DNA from: DATMQA01 sp035566895
GTDB taxonomy: Bacteria > Verrucomicrobiota > Verrucomicrobiia > Limisphaerales > UBA8199
Direction: 5' to 3'
Length of the DNA stretch: 19,481 nt
Assembly: GCA_035566895.1 (NCBI GenBank)
Contig: DATMQA010000157.1
Span: forward strand, 1 to 19,481
Of this stretch, positions 1 through 8,240 are shown in pieces; positions within the stretch are counted from its first letter, which is position 1, and every line of letters begins with the position of its first letter. Position numbers and translations under genes: made by a program. A model generated the notes under the pieces. The model ran no database searches and was not told where the DNA came from. It was given only the letters and a program-made list of their open reading frames with translations.

Positions 1-1
1 C

Positions 2-1270
2 ACCATCGAGCGCGTCAAATCTTCCATCGGCAACAAGGAGTTGGCGTGGATGTTTGAAAACTGTTTTCCCAACACGCTCGACACCACGGTCGATTTCGAG
101 GTCGTCGATGGCCGCCCGGACACCTACGTCATCACCGGCGACATCGACGCCATGTGGCTGCGCGACAGCACCGCCCAGGTCTGGCCCTACTTGCCGTTGA
201 TGAAGGAAGACCCTAACCTGCAGCAACTGATCGCCGGCGTCATCAACCGCCAGGCCCGCTGTATCCTCAAGGATCCCTACGCCAACGCCTTCTACAAGGA
301 TGAGAAGAAGGAGAGCCATTGGAAGAGCGATCTTACCGAAATGAAGCCCGGCGTCCACGAACGCAAATGGGAGATTGATTCACTCTGCTACCCCATCCGC
401 CTGGCCTATCACTACTGGAAAGCCACGGGCGACACTTCCCCGTGCGACACCAACTCGCGCGACGCCCTTGTTCGCACGCTCCAGACTTTTCGCGAACAAC
501 AACGCAAGACCGGCAAAGGTCCATACCACTTCCAGCGCCGCACCGAAACCCAAACCGACACCGTCGCCGGGCGCGGCTACGGCAACCCGGCCAAACCGGT
601 CGGCCTCATTTTCTCCATCTTCCGGCCCAGCGATGACGCGACTGTTTTCCCCTTCCTGGTTCCGGCGAATTTCTTCGCCGTGGTCAGCCTTCGCCAGGCT
701 GCCGAGATGCTGGAGCAAATCCATCATGACAAAGACAACGCCGCCCAATGCCGCGCGATGGCAGATGAAGTCGAGCACGCTCTCCGCCAATACGCAATTG
801 TCGAGCACTCCAAGCTCGGGCGCGTGTATGCCTACGAGGTCGATGCCTTTGGCAATTTCTACTGCATTGATGATGGCAACGTTCCCAGTCTGCTGTCCTT
901 GCCGTACATCGGCGCCGCGAGTCCGCACGATAAAACCTATCTTAACTCTCGGCGGCTAATCCTCTCCGACGCCAACCCGTACTACTGTCAGGGCAAAGCC
1001 GCCAACGGTCCGGGCGGCCCGCATGTGGGCATGGACATGATCTGGCCGTTGGGCCTTATCGTCCAGGGATTGACCAGCACCGACGACAAAGAAATCCACC
1101 AGTGTCTCACCACCTTGCAGAAGACCCACGCCGGTACCGGGTTCATGCACGAGGCTTTCAACAAGGACGACCCGAAGAAGTTCACCCGCGCCTGGTTCGC
1201 CTGGGCCAATACGATCTTCGGCGAACTGGTCCTCAAGACTTTCAAGGAACGGCCGCACGTATTGGATTAG
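2..1270 (+). CDS. GH125 exo-alpha-1,6-mannosidase (5' end cut by window edge)
   Basis: This is a glycoside hydrolase family 125 enzyme (formerly DUF1237), which by family knowledge removes non-reducing alpha-1,6-linked mannose from N-glycan or yeast-mannan-type chains by an inverting mechanism. The frame is open from base 2, and the residues before the first start-like codon (TTG at 41) already look like the family's N-terminus, so the true start lies outside the window. Visible motifs are NCFPNTLDTTV near the start, DIDAMWLRDS (substrate site), RPSDDATVFPFLVPANFF in the middle, and HEAFNKDDPKKFTRAWFAWAN near the end. From memory of the Clostridium perfringens enzyme (Asp220/Glu393), the general acid and base would be the first Asp of SDD and the Glu of HEAF; their spacing here, 173 residues, matches. 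About nine or more N-terminal residues are missing. No signal peptide can be judged. Confidence 0.93.
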   Translation, partial: TIERVKSSIGNKELAWMFENCFPNTLDTTVDFEVVDGRPDTYVITGDIDAMWLRDSTAQVWPYLPLMKEDPNLQQLIAGVINRQARCILKDPYANAFYKDEKKESHWKSDLTEMKPGVHERKWEIDSLCYPIRLAYHYWKATGDTSPCDTNSRDALVRTLQTFREQQRKTGKGPYHFQRRTETQTDTVAGRGYGNPAKPVGLIFSIFRPSDDATVFPFLVPANFFAVVSLRQAAEMLEQIHHDKDNAAQCRAMADEVEHALRQYAIVEHSKLGRVYAYEVDAFGNFYCIDDGNVPSLLSLPYIGAASPHDKTYLNSRRLILSDANPYYCQGKAANGPGGPHVGMDMIWPLGLIVQGLTSTDDKEIHQCLTTLQKTHAGTGFMHEAFNKDDPKKFTRAWFAWANTIFGELVLKTFKERPHVLD

Positions 1271-1386
1271 GCTGCAGCGCGGGACGGCACAAGGGCGAGT
1301 CGAATCATACCAGTTCCTCTGGTGCGGGGAATTCGCACGACAGCTGATCACAACTTTTGGGAACTGTTCTTAACGATTTTTCCGGT

Positions 1387-2892
1387 ATGCGCACACGTAG
1401 GAACTGGTTCATTGCCGGGGTCGCCGCCGTTTGCTTCGTAACGGGCGTTGCGCTCTCGCATCGGCTTGAGCCTGGCCTTCGCGTCGAAAAAGTGGCGCTC
1501 GCCCAGGACACACCTGCGCTTAGGTTCATGCCGACAGGCGCGGGACCGCATCCGGTCGCGCTGCTCGCCCATGGATACGCTGCTTCGAAAGAGGCCCTCT
1601 TTCGCTATGGGGAGGCGCTCGCAGCCGCCGGATTTATTTGCTATAGCGTTGACCAACCGGGGCACAGCGCGTCGCCGCGGAAATTTGATTTTATGGAAGC
1701 CGTGCATACGCTGGAGGCGGTCGCACGCGAGGTCGGTCCGGTGGATGTTTTCGCGGGTTGGTCGATGGGTGGCTATACGGGAGGCGAAACAGTGCGGAAA
1801 GGGGGAATGAAACCGCGGCTTTTCATTGCCATTGGCGCCATGCCGGTCCTGGGCGACCACGCCCCGCCGTTGCTTTTCCTGGCAGGCCGGTTCGAGGAAA
1901 CCTTTACACCAGCGCTCCTCAAGACCCGAACGGACGCGCGTCTGGTGATTTCTCCCTGGTCCGATCATGTGCTTGAGGGGTTTGATCCGGTGCTGGTGAA
2001 TGCAGCCGTCGAGGCCGCGTGCGCCGCGGTGCATCAGACGCCACCGGCCCCTCCCACCGCATGGCTCTGGCGACCCTTTGGCGTCATCCTGGCAATGCTG
2101 GCAGCGGGCGCGCTGGCAAGTTGTTTTACGGATTTGCTTCCGCGACTGGCTCGATTCCGCGGACTGTTAATCGGTGGCTTCGTTGCTGCCGCCTTCATGC
2201 TCACCATCCGCGGCGGTTGGCTCGATGCGATACCCAACCTGCTGTCACTAGGGATCGCCATTCCTGTTGCCATCCTCCTGGCAATCATTGTCGGCAGGTT
2301 CCGCATCCCGCGATGGAGCTTTGCCGTGATTAGTCTCCTAGTATTGGTGATCGCGGCATTTTGGTTCCATGCGAGCCAGAGTCGGCCCGCGCTCATCCTC
2401 ATGGCTGCTAACATGGTCCTGATGCCCGCCCTGCTCGCGGGAATTGTCATCGCCTGGTTTGCGTCCCGCCACGGGCCCCGGTTGCAAGGCGACATCGCCA
2501 TGGCCATCTTCCTGGGTTGCGCCCCCTTCCAATGTTGGAAACCGATACGAACGGCTCCTCCAGCGCCGACACCGCATACAGCCATCAAGCTGGACGCAAA
2601 GCTTCTCGATGCCTGTATCGGCGAATACGAAATTGTGCCGGATAACGTGTATGACACCGGAGCCAAGGTGACTATCCGGCGAAAAGGAGATCATTTAGTC
2701 TGGCAACTTTTTTGGGACAACGCATGGCAAAGCGCTTTGGATCTTTATCCCGAATCGGAAACAATTTTTTTCTTCAAAAAGTATGGCACGCAAGTGACAT
2801 TCATTAAGGATGATAAAGGCGAAGTGATGGCGATAAGGCGCCATAAGCCAGGGCTGCCGGATAGCGAGGGGAAGAAGCTTAAAACCGAATGA
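1387..2892 (+). CDS. Alpha/beta hydrolase fused to a multi-pass membrane region and a C-terminal soluble domain
   Basis: A 501-residue membrane protein. Residues about 8-24 form a signal anchor. Residues 50-215 are a compact alpha/beta-hydrolase fold, with HGYAASKE as the probable oxyanion loop, GWSMGG as nucleophile elbow (Ser126) and SDHVLEG supplying the likely catalytic His194. Five hydrophobic stretches follow (about 230-250, 260-275, 283-303, 312-328, 336-358). The last 100 residues, starting LDAKLLDACIGEYEI, resemble the DUF3471-type domain attached to serine hydrolases and beta-lactamase-like proteins. The substrate is unknown; a lipase, esterase or dienelactone-hydrolase-like activity is inference. 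ATG at 1387 is chosen over an upstream TTG (1357) because the signal anchor begins right after it. It lies 116 bases downstream of the GH125 gene on the same strand, and co-transcription is possible. The hydrolase-membrane-domain order is unusual. Confidence 0.8.
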   Translation: MRTRRNWFIAGVAAVCFVTGVALSHRLEPGLRVEKVALAQDTPALRFMPTGAGPHPVALLAHGYAASKEALFRYGEALAAAGFICYSVDQPGHSASPRKFDFMEAVHTLEAVAREVGPVDVFAGWSMGGYTGGETVRKGGMKPRLFIAIGAMPVLGDHAPPLLFLAGRFEETFTPALLKTRTDARLVISPWSDHVLEGFDPVLVNAAVEAACAAVHQTPPAPPTAWLWRPFGVILAMLAAGALASCFTDLLPRLARFRGLLIGGFVAAAFMLTIRGGWLDAIPNLLSLGIAIPVAILLAIIVGRFRIPRWSFAVISLLVLVIAAFWFHASQSRPALILMAANMVLMPALLAGIVIAWFASRHGPRLQGDIAMAIFLGCAPFQCWKPIRTAPPAPTPHTAIKLDAKLLDACIGEYEIVPDNVYDTGAKVTIRRKGDHLVWQLFWDNAWQSALDLYPESETIFFFKKYGTQVTFIKDDKGEVMAIRRHKPGLPDSEGKKLKTE

Positions 2893-3036
2893 TTGCGGCC
2901 CTGGCAGAATTCATTGACTGGTATGCCCTACAAGCCGCCGCGATGCTTCCGGCCGGAAATAGGTCCATCGTAGCAGTCAGAAATTACTACCCAACGCGCT
3001 TCGTTCGGAGCCACTTTGAGAGCGTCCGCCAGGATT

Positions 3037-5208
3037 TCATGATGCTTCCCCTCTTTGCGACTTGACCGATTTCACCTCCCCATTCACTCGCACGTCGACG
3101 GTTCCCGGCTGCGGCGAGGCGATGCGGTACTGGGTCACTTTGCCGTCTTTCCAGTTGATATCGACCGTAAAGTTACCGCGAGCGTGCAGTCCCTTGACTG
3201 ACCCGGCCGGCCAGGCGGAGGGCAGGGCGGGCAGGAGGGCCAATTCCCCGGCGTGCGATTGGAGCAACATCTCGCACATACCGGCGGTGATGCCGAAATT
3301 GCCGTCCATCTGCATCGGCGGATGAAGGCCGAACAGGTTGGGACACGTGTTGCGGTCGGCCAGCAAGTGGAGAATCTGGCGATGCGCGGTTTCACCGTCG
3401 CGGAGCCGCGCCCACAGCGCGGTGCGCCAGGCAAAGGACCATTCGCGTACGTCGCCGGTATCGCCTCGAGCTTCGAGGGACTTTTTGGCGGCTTCGGCCA
3501 GCTCGGGAGTCTGGGCGATATTGATTTGGCGGCCTGGATAAACGGCGAACAGATGGGACGTATGGCGATGATGATCGTTGGGATCGTCGCGGTCGGTCAT
3601 CCACTCCTGCAGTTGGCCCCGTTTGCCGATTTTGGGACCTGCCAGTTTTTCCTGGAGGCTTGCGATCCTCGCCCGGTAATCTTTGTCCAGCTTCAATGTT
3701 TCGCTGGCTTCGACGTAATTGGCGAAAAGGTCCCAGATGATTTGCTGGCTGTAGCTCACGCCGTCTTCGGTCGGCCCGTGTTCGGGCGACCAGGCCATCG
3801 GCACGACGAGACGGCCATCGGGCAACTCTTTAAGGTGGTCCTGCCAGAATTGGCAGGTCTCTTTGAGGATCGGGTAGGCAACCTTTTCCAGGTAATGTCG
3901 GTCCGATGTGAAGGCGTAGTGTTCCCAGAGATGGAGGCAATACCAGGCGTTGGCTGTCTTGTCCCATTTCCAACCCATGTCACCATGGATACCGTGAGAA
4001 GTGCGCAGAGCAAAGCCGCGCGTTTTGCCCGAGGGGGTGCGGAACTCGCGGGCGGCCTGGGTCGCCTTGCGCCAGGACTCGAGCTGGCTGCAGAGCAGGT
4101 CGAAGAAGGGCAGGTGACATTCCGAAAGATTGGCCGGTTCGGCGGGCCAATAGTTCATCTGGACGTTGATGTTGGCGTGGTAATCGCAATGCCAGGGCGG
4201 GTTATTGCTGTCGTTCCAGAGGCCCTGGAGGTTGGCCGGCAGCGAGCCTGGCCGCGAGCAGGAAATAAGCAGGTAACGTCCGTATTGGAAGAGCAACGCC
4301 TCCAGCCCGGGATCGCCGCCCTTGGCCGCCTCGACCTTCCGTTTGTCCGTCGGCTGGCCGGCCCGCTCCGTCGGCGTCTGCCCGAGGTCCAGGGAGACGC
4401 GGTTGAACAGCAACTGGTAATCCTTAAGGTGGCCCGCCTTTAGCGCATCGCAGGATTTGGCCGCTGCGGCATCGAGCTGCCGGGTGACGCGCGCGTGGGG
4501 AGGTTCGCCACGATATTTCTTTGCGTAATCCATCACGTAGTCGGTGCCAGCCGCCAGAAGCAAGGTCAGGCTATTGCATCCTTTAAACTCCAGCTTCCCG
4601 CCGGATTCCTGCAGCGACCCGCCCTCGTTGAGCGCCAGCAACTGAGCCTCATATTGCAACTGATTATCCAAAGCACCTGAGAACGTCAGGCGGTTCTTCA
4701 CGGCCAGGAGCTTCCCTTGGTGAGAATCGTTGAGCTCAAGCGACCCTGTGTAAGCGCCGAGCTTATCCGCTGTGAGGCGCACGACCAGAACCTGGGCGGG
4801 CTGGCTGCAGAAGTATTCGCGGCGGTAGTGGACGCCCTCGAACTGGTAGCTCACGGCGGCGACAGCATCGGCCAGCTCGAGTTCGCGGTGGTAGCCGGTG
4901 GCGGCGTCATGTCCGGGCAGATGGATGACGAGGTCGCCCAGCACCTGGTAAGCGCCCATCGTCTCATAATTGCCTGAGGGGTTTTCGTCGCCGGTCCACA
5001 AGCTGTCTTCGTTTAAGACGACGCGTTCGGTCGAGAGGCCGCCCAGAACCAGGCCGCCGATCCGGCCATTTCCCACCGGGAGCGCCTCGTTCATGCAGGC
5101 TTCCGGCTTGGCGGGATGTTCATACCACAGCGTGAGGTCAGCGGCGGCGAGCGCTGCCGAACTGAACCCGGTGAGAGCGAACAGGAACAGCTTCGTTCGT
5201 GTTATCAT
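3037..5208 (-). CDS. GH95 alpha-L-fucosidase, secreted
   Basis: A 723-residue glycoside hydrolase family 95 protein. The family hydrolyses alpha-1,2-L-fucosyl linkages by inversion; some members act on alpha-L-galactosides. A signal peptide (MITRTKLFLFALTGFSSAALA) indicates export. The N-terminal domain has WYEHPAKPEACMNEALPVGNGRIGG and NEDSLWTG, the classic GH95 opening. The catalytic (alpha/alpha)6 domain shows HANINVQMNYWPAEPANLSE (the paired Asn of N-I-N, about 346 and 348, match the water-activating Asn pair of Bifidobacterium AfcA), WSPEHGP (Glu about 476, probable general acid), DHHRHTSHLFAVYPG, and MQMDGNFG (Asp about 635). A C-terminal beta domain completes it. Length is slightly below the usual 750-800. 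The ATG at 5208 is chosen over a longer form starting at 5265 because the signal peptide begins there and the longer form would overlap the divergent gene. Only 50 bases separate the two starts. Confidence 0.93.
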   Translation of the reverse strand: MITRTKLFLFALTGFSSAALAAADLTLWYEHPAKPEACMNEALPVGNGRIGGLVLGGLSTERVVLNEDSLWTGDENPSGNYETMGAYQVLGDLVIHLPGHDAATGYHRELELADAVAAVSYQFEGVHYRREYFCSQPAQVLVVRLTADKLGAYTGSLELNDSHQGKLLAVKNRLTFSGALDNQLQYEAQLLALNEGGSLQESGGKLEFKGCNSLTLLLAAGTDYVMDYAKKYRGEPPHARVTRQLDAAAAKSCDALKAGHLKDYQLLFNRVSLDLGQTPTERAGQPTDKRKVEAAKGGDPGLEALLFQYGRYLLISCSRPGSLPANLQGLWNDSNNPPWHCDYHANINVQMNYWPAEPANLSECHLPFFDLLCSQLESWRKATQAAREFRTPSGKTRGFALRTSHGIHGDMGWKWDKTANAWYCLHLWEHYAFTSDRHYLEKVAYPILKETCQFWQDHLKELPDGRLVVPMAWSPEHGPTEDGVSYSQQIIWDLFANYVEASETLKLDKDYRARIASLQEKLAGPKIGKRGQLQEWMTDRDDPNDHHRHTSHLFAVYPGRQINIAQTPELAEAAKKSLEARGDTGDVREWSFAWRTALWARLRDGETAHRQILHLLADRNTCPNLFGLHPPMQMDGNFGITAGMCEMLLQSHAGELALLPALPSAWPAGSVKGLHARGNFTVDINWKDGKVTQYRIASPQPGTVDVRVNGEVKSVKSQRGEAS

Positions 5209-5258
5209 GTTCTTAATTGTTCTGGACAGCCGCCGAGTTCTCGCCCACAACGTCTCCC
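5209..5258. promoter_or_regulatory. 50-bp divergent intergenic region between GH95 and ThuA-like genes
   Basis: The two start codons face away from each other with only 50 bases between them, so promoters and Shine-Dalgarno sites for both genes must overlap here or lie inside the opposite gene. This arrangement suggests co-regulation. No clear -35/-10 pair or operator dyad is visible to the eye. Confidence 0.4.
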
Positions 5259-6122
5259 ATGACAAGAATTTCTTTTATCCGACCTGTCGTTTTGACATTC
5301 GCCGTGCTGGTCCTGGCAGCGGCCGCTCCGGCTCGAGCCGTCGCCGCGCCCGCTCCGCTCCGTGTCTTGCTGATTACCGGCGGCTGTTGCCACGATTACG
5401 TTCGGCAAAAGGACATCCTGAAGAAAGGTATCGAGGAACGCGCCAATGTCACCATCGACCAGATTCACAGCGATGATACTACCACCCACCCGCCGCTGGC
5501 CATCTTCGGAAACCCCGACTACGCGAAAGGTTACGACCTGGTTATCCATGACGAATGCGCCGCAGACATCTCCGACCCAGCCAAGGTTGAGGGCATCCTC
5601 CAACCGCATCGCGACGGCATCCCGGGCGTAAACCTCCATTGCGCCATGCACTCCTATCGCATTGGTGACCCGAACGAGCCAGTCAAACCGAACACGCCAC
5701 ACGGGTTTTGGTTCGAGTACGTGGGCCTCCAATCGAGCGGCCATGGCCCGCAGGAGCCGATTGCCATCCATTTCAAAGACCCGGAAAACCCAATCACCAA
5801 AGGCCTGAGCGATTGGACCACTATCCCGGAGGAACACTATAACAATGTTCATGTTTTCGATACTGCCCATCCTCTCGCGGGTGGGACGCAAGTGATAAAA
5901 CGGGGTGGCGGCGGCACACGGACTAATGATTTTGTAGTCGCTTGGGTCAATGAATACGGTCCTAAAAAGACGCGAGTGTTCAGCACTACCATCGGTCATA
6001 ACAATGCGACAGTGGCCGATGGGCGCTACCTCGACCTGGTCACGCGCGGCCTGCTTTGGGCCAGCGGCCATCTCAATGAGGACGGCACGCCGGCCAAGGG
6101 ATATGGGGCGGGCGGGAAGTGA
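5259..6122 (+). CDS. ThuA-like domain protein, secreted
   Basis: A 287-residue protein with a signal peptide (hydrophobic VVLTFAVLVLAAAAPARA) followed by one ThuA-like domain, a class I glutamine-amidotransferase-like fold. The family is named after ThuA of rhizobial trehalose utilisation; its biochemical role is still poorly defined. Diagnostic segments are LRVLLITGGCCHDY, NPDYAKGYDLVIHDECAADI, NLHCAMHSYR (position of the nucleophile elbow, Cys retained), GHGPQEPIAIHF, and the C-terminal KKTRVFSTTIGHNNATVADGRYLDLVTRGLLWA. Exported ThuA-like proteins are very common in Verrucomicrobia and Planctomycetes beside sugar-degradation genes, which fits the adjacent GH95 gene. ATG at 5259 is chosen because the signal peptide starts there; an in-frame GTG/ATG-type extension to 5217 would reach into the divergent promoter space. 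The stop codon overlaps a short tandem repeat. Confidence 0.9.
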   Translation: MTRISFIRPVVLTFAVLVLAAAAPARAVAAPAPLRVLLITGGCCHDYVRQKDILKKGIEERANVTIDQIHSDDTTTHPPLAIFGNPDYAKGYDLVIHDECAADISDPAKVEGILQPHRDGIPGVNLHCAMHSYRIGDPNEPVKPNTPHGFWFEYVGLQSSGHGPQEPIAIHFKDPENPITKGLSDWTTIPEEHYNNVHVFDTAHPLAGGTQVIKRGGGGTRTNDFVVAWVNEYGPKKTRVFSTTIGHNNATVADGRYLDLVTRGLLWASGHLNEDGTPAKGYGAGGK

Positions 6123-6155
6123 TGCGTGAAACGTGATGCGTGAAACCTGAAACGT
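6121..6155. repeat. 14-bp tandem repeat at the thuA-like stop codon
   Basis: Two copies of a 14-base unit (GATGCGTGAAACGT at 6121-6134 and GATGCGTGAAACCT at 6135-6148) are followed by a half copy (GAAACGT, 6149-6155). The TGA stop of the thuA-like gene (6120-6122) overlaps the first unit by two bases. A short dyad (TGAAAC/GTTTCA) follows around 6148-6165. Confidence 0.75.
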
Positions 6156-6223
6156 AAATGTTTCACGGTGACGAACCGCGGTACTGAGTCAAAGTAACCT
6201 GGACAGGCAGGTGCTATTCGTCA

Positions 6224-6248
6224 AAGTTTGCGCAGGTTGCGCAAATTT
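6224..6248. terminator. Hairpin between convergent genes, possible bidirectional terminator
   Basis: TTTGCGCA (6227-6234) and TGCGCAAA (6238-6245) form a perfect 8-bp stem with loop GGT. Allowing one G-T pair, the stem extends to 11 bp (6224-6248). On the plus strand it is followed by a pyrimidine-rich TTTCTTGTGCTTT, suitable for ending the thuA-like transcript. It lies between two convergent genes, so it may also serve the sulfatase gene, although the minus-strand tail is less T-rich. Confidence 0.5.
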
Positions 6249-6277
6249 CTTGTGCTTTCGCCAAAGCCGTGTCCGCA

Positions 6278-6379
6278 TTTTAACTCTTTTAACCCATGCA
6301 ACCATGTAACCATGTAACTCATGTAACCATGTAACCATGTAACTCATGTAACCCTTTAACTCATTTAACCCATTCAATC
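6278..6379. repeat. CATGTAAC microsatellite-like array overlapping the sulfatase stop codon
   Basis: About twelve degenerate 8-9-bp units ending in AAC run from roughly 6278 to 6379. The core is ordered: CATGTAAC, CATGTAAC, TCATGTAAC forms a 25-bp super-unit at 6303-6327, repeated identically at 6328-6352. Flanking units decay (TTTTAAC, TCTTTTAAC, CCTTTAAC, TCATTTAAC). The minus-strand TGA of the sulfatase (6374-6376) falls in the last degenerate unit. There are no unique spacers, so it is not a CRISPR array. Confidence 0.85.
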
Positions 6380-8095
6380 GGGTGCCGTCCTCGCCCTTTC
6401 CGGGACCGTCCGCCTGGGCTGCGGGAGTTGGTCTGGAGACAGGACTCCGCAGCGCTGCGCCCATTGCGCATAGAGGCCGGATAGCTCGGTCACCTGTTTG
6501 GGATGCTGCGCGGCGAGGTCGTGTAGCTCGGTGCGATCGGCCTCCATGTCGTAGAGTTCCCAACCATTGGGGAAGCGCGAGACCAGCTTCCAATTGCCCA
6601 GCCGCACGGCGCGATTGCCTTCATGCTCCCAGAAAACCGGCGACCGATCCGGCCGCGGTTGGCCTTGAAAAATCGGCAGGAGGCTTTTGCCTTCGAGGGG
6701 TAGAATCGGGCGGCCTTGGTAGGAATCGGGATGGTGCGCGCCGGCTATGTCCACAAAGGTCGCCATCAGGTCGGTGACGTGTCCCAATTGGCGCGTTAGG
6801 CTGCCTTGCGCGTGGACAACCGCCGGCCAATACGCGATGAAGGGCGTGGCGATGCCGCCCTCATGGACGAAATGTTTGTAGAGGCGAAACGGGGTGTCGC
6901 TTACGTTGGCCCAGGGGACCCCGTAACTCTGCCAAACATCATCGGGCCCGGCCAGGACGGTTGGGTTGCCATTGCCGACTGTGATCGGTCGGCCGTCGCG
7001 GGTCCGGCTGGGTACGTCGTACCAGTTCGGCTGAACCACTTCGGCGCAACCCCCGTTATCGGAAAAGAACAGCACCAGGGTGTTTTGTTCGACGCCCTTT
7101 TCCTTCAGCCTGGAGATAATGCGCCCGATGCCGCGATCCATGCGCTCAACCATTGCCGCGTACGTCGTCATCCGGTTGGCTTCCCATTCTTTGTGGGGGG
7201 CATTTTCCCAGGCGGGCACGCGCTCGTCCCGGGGCGACATCGGCCAGGCTTTGTCGACGAGGCCCAACTCAAGCTGCCGCCGGTAACGGTTGGTGCGGAC
7301 CAAGTCCCAGCCGGCCAGATATTTCTGCCGATATTTGGCGATGTCTTCAGCGGGCGCTTGAAGCGGCCAGTGTGGCGCGCTATAGGCGACGTAGAGGAAG
7401 AACGGTGTTTTGCCGCCTGCGTACTTCTCGATGTCAGTCACCGCCGCATCACTGATCGCGTCGGTGTAGTAGAAATTGGTACCTTCGGCTTTTATCGGCG
7501 TGTTGCCGCGGACCAGCGAGAAAGGATCATAATAGCTGGTGACTCCGTGAATGGCGCCGAAGTACTCCTCGAACCCGCGCTGGAGTGGCCAATTGGCTTT
7601 GCTTTCCCAAAAGGGAGTATCGGATTCGAAATTCAACTGTTTTTTACCTTCAAAATGCATGTGGCACACGTGCCATTTGCCGGCCATTAAGGTGTGATAG
7701 CCTGCCAACCGCAACTCCTCGGCAATCGTGATGCAGTGGTCGTTGAGTTCGCCGCGGTAGCCGGGCAGGCCGCGGTCTTCCATCATGGCGCCGATGCCGG
7801 CCTGGTGAGGATAGAGACCGGTGAGCAATGCCGCACGCGTGGGGCAGCAGCGGGGTGTCGTATAAAACTGCGTGAACCTGAGGCCATGAGTGGCGAGGTT
7901 ATCGAGGTTGGGAGTGGCGATCTCGGAACCATAGCACCCCAAGTCCGAAAACCCCAGGTCGTCGGCTAGAATAAGGACGATATTCGGTTTAGCGGTCGGA
8001 CCAGCCGCTGGCAAAGGCGAAGCCAGAGCCAGGCTCAACAGCAAAGAAATGCTGAGCGCTTGCAACAACCGCGAATGCTTGAAGGCAGTTCGCAT
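6374..8095 (-). CDS. Secreted formylglycine-dependent sulfatase (family S1, arylsulfatase type)
   Basis: A 573-residue type I sulfatase. After a signal peptide (LLQALSISLLLSLALASPLPAAG) comes the metal-binding start PNIVLILADDLGFSDLGCYG (Asp45/Asp46), then the maturation motif C-C-P-T-R at 83-87. Cys83 is the residue a formylglycine-generating enzyme would convert; the following Ala-Ala-Leu-Leu-Thr-Gly matches the rest of the signature. Also visible are GKWH (Lys140, His142), APHWPLQAP (His242) and FSDNGG (Asp346/Asn347, metal ligands). The GIGAMMEDRGLPGYRGELN segment resembles the S1_4-type arylsulfatases common in Verrucomicrobia and Planctomycetes; the subfamily call is tentative. It would remove sulfate esters from extracellular glycans, which fits the nearby GH95 fucosidase. 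ATG at 8095 is preferred over an upstream ATG at 8335 because the signal peptide begins there and the 80 extra residues look non-coding. It converges on the thuA-like gene. Confidence 0.93.
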   Translation of the reverse strand: MRTAFKHSRLLQALSISLLLSLALASPLPAAGPTAKPNIVLILADDLGFSDLGCYGSEIATPNLDNLATHGLRFTQFYTTPRCCPTRAALLTGLYPHQAGIGAMMEDRGLPGYRGELNDHCITIAEELRLAGYHTLMAGKWHVCHMHFEGKKQLNFESDTPFWESKANWPLQRGFEEYFGAIHGVTSYYDPFSLVRGNTPIKAEGTNFYYTDAISDAAVTDIEKYAGGKTPFFLYVAYSAPHWPLQAPAEDIAKYRQKYLAGWDLVRTNRYRRQLELGLVDKAWPMSPRDERVPAWENAPHKEWEANRMTTYAAMVERMDRGIGRIISRLKEKGVEQNTLVLFFSDNGGCAEVVQPNWYDVPSRTRDGRPITVGNGNPTVLAGPDDVWQSYGVPWANVSDTPFRLYKHFVHEGGIATPFIAYWPAVVHAQGSLTRQLGHVTDLMATFVDIAGAHHPDSYQGRPILPLEGKSLLPIFQGQPRPDRSPVFWEHEGNRAVRLGNWKLVSRFPNGWELYDMEADRTELHDLAAQHPKQVTELSGLYAQWAQRCGVLSPDQLPQPRRTVPERARTAPD

Positions 8096-8240
8096 ACGTC
8101 TGGACAGGAGTGTATGACTGGCGGGCAGGTTTTCGCAATCAAGACAGCCAGGAAACTGAACGGCTCCCGCACGGGTTTCTCCTTGGCGCCGGGTCCTATT
8201 AATGGCTGGCACGCCGAACGCTCTAAGAATTCCCAGTCGC

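Noticed and set aside
2947..2958. Perfect palindrome TTCCGGCCGGAA between convergent genes
   Set aside because: No loop and no T tract, and a 12-bp GC-rich palindrome can occur by chance; too weak to call a terminator or operator.
3253..4443. Long plus-strand open frame (396 residues) opposite the GH95 gene
   Set aside because: It is the antisense of a clear GH95 catalytic domain; its translation shows no domain or signal and arises from GC-rich codon use.
5209..5265. Longer start for the GH95 gene
   Set aside because: It would add 19 residues before a clean signal peptide and run into the divergent thuA-like start.
5205..6071. Minus-strand open frame (288 residues) opposite the thuA-like gene
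   Set aside because: Antisense shadow of a recognisable ThuA-like domain; it also overlaps the start of the GH95 gene.
6278..6379. CRISPR array
   Set aside because: Units are 8-9 bp and contiguous, without unique spacers; there are no cas genes nearby.
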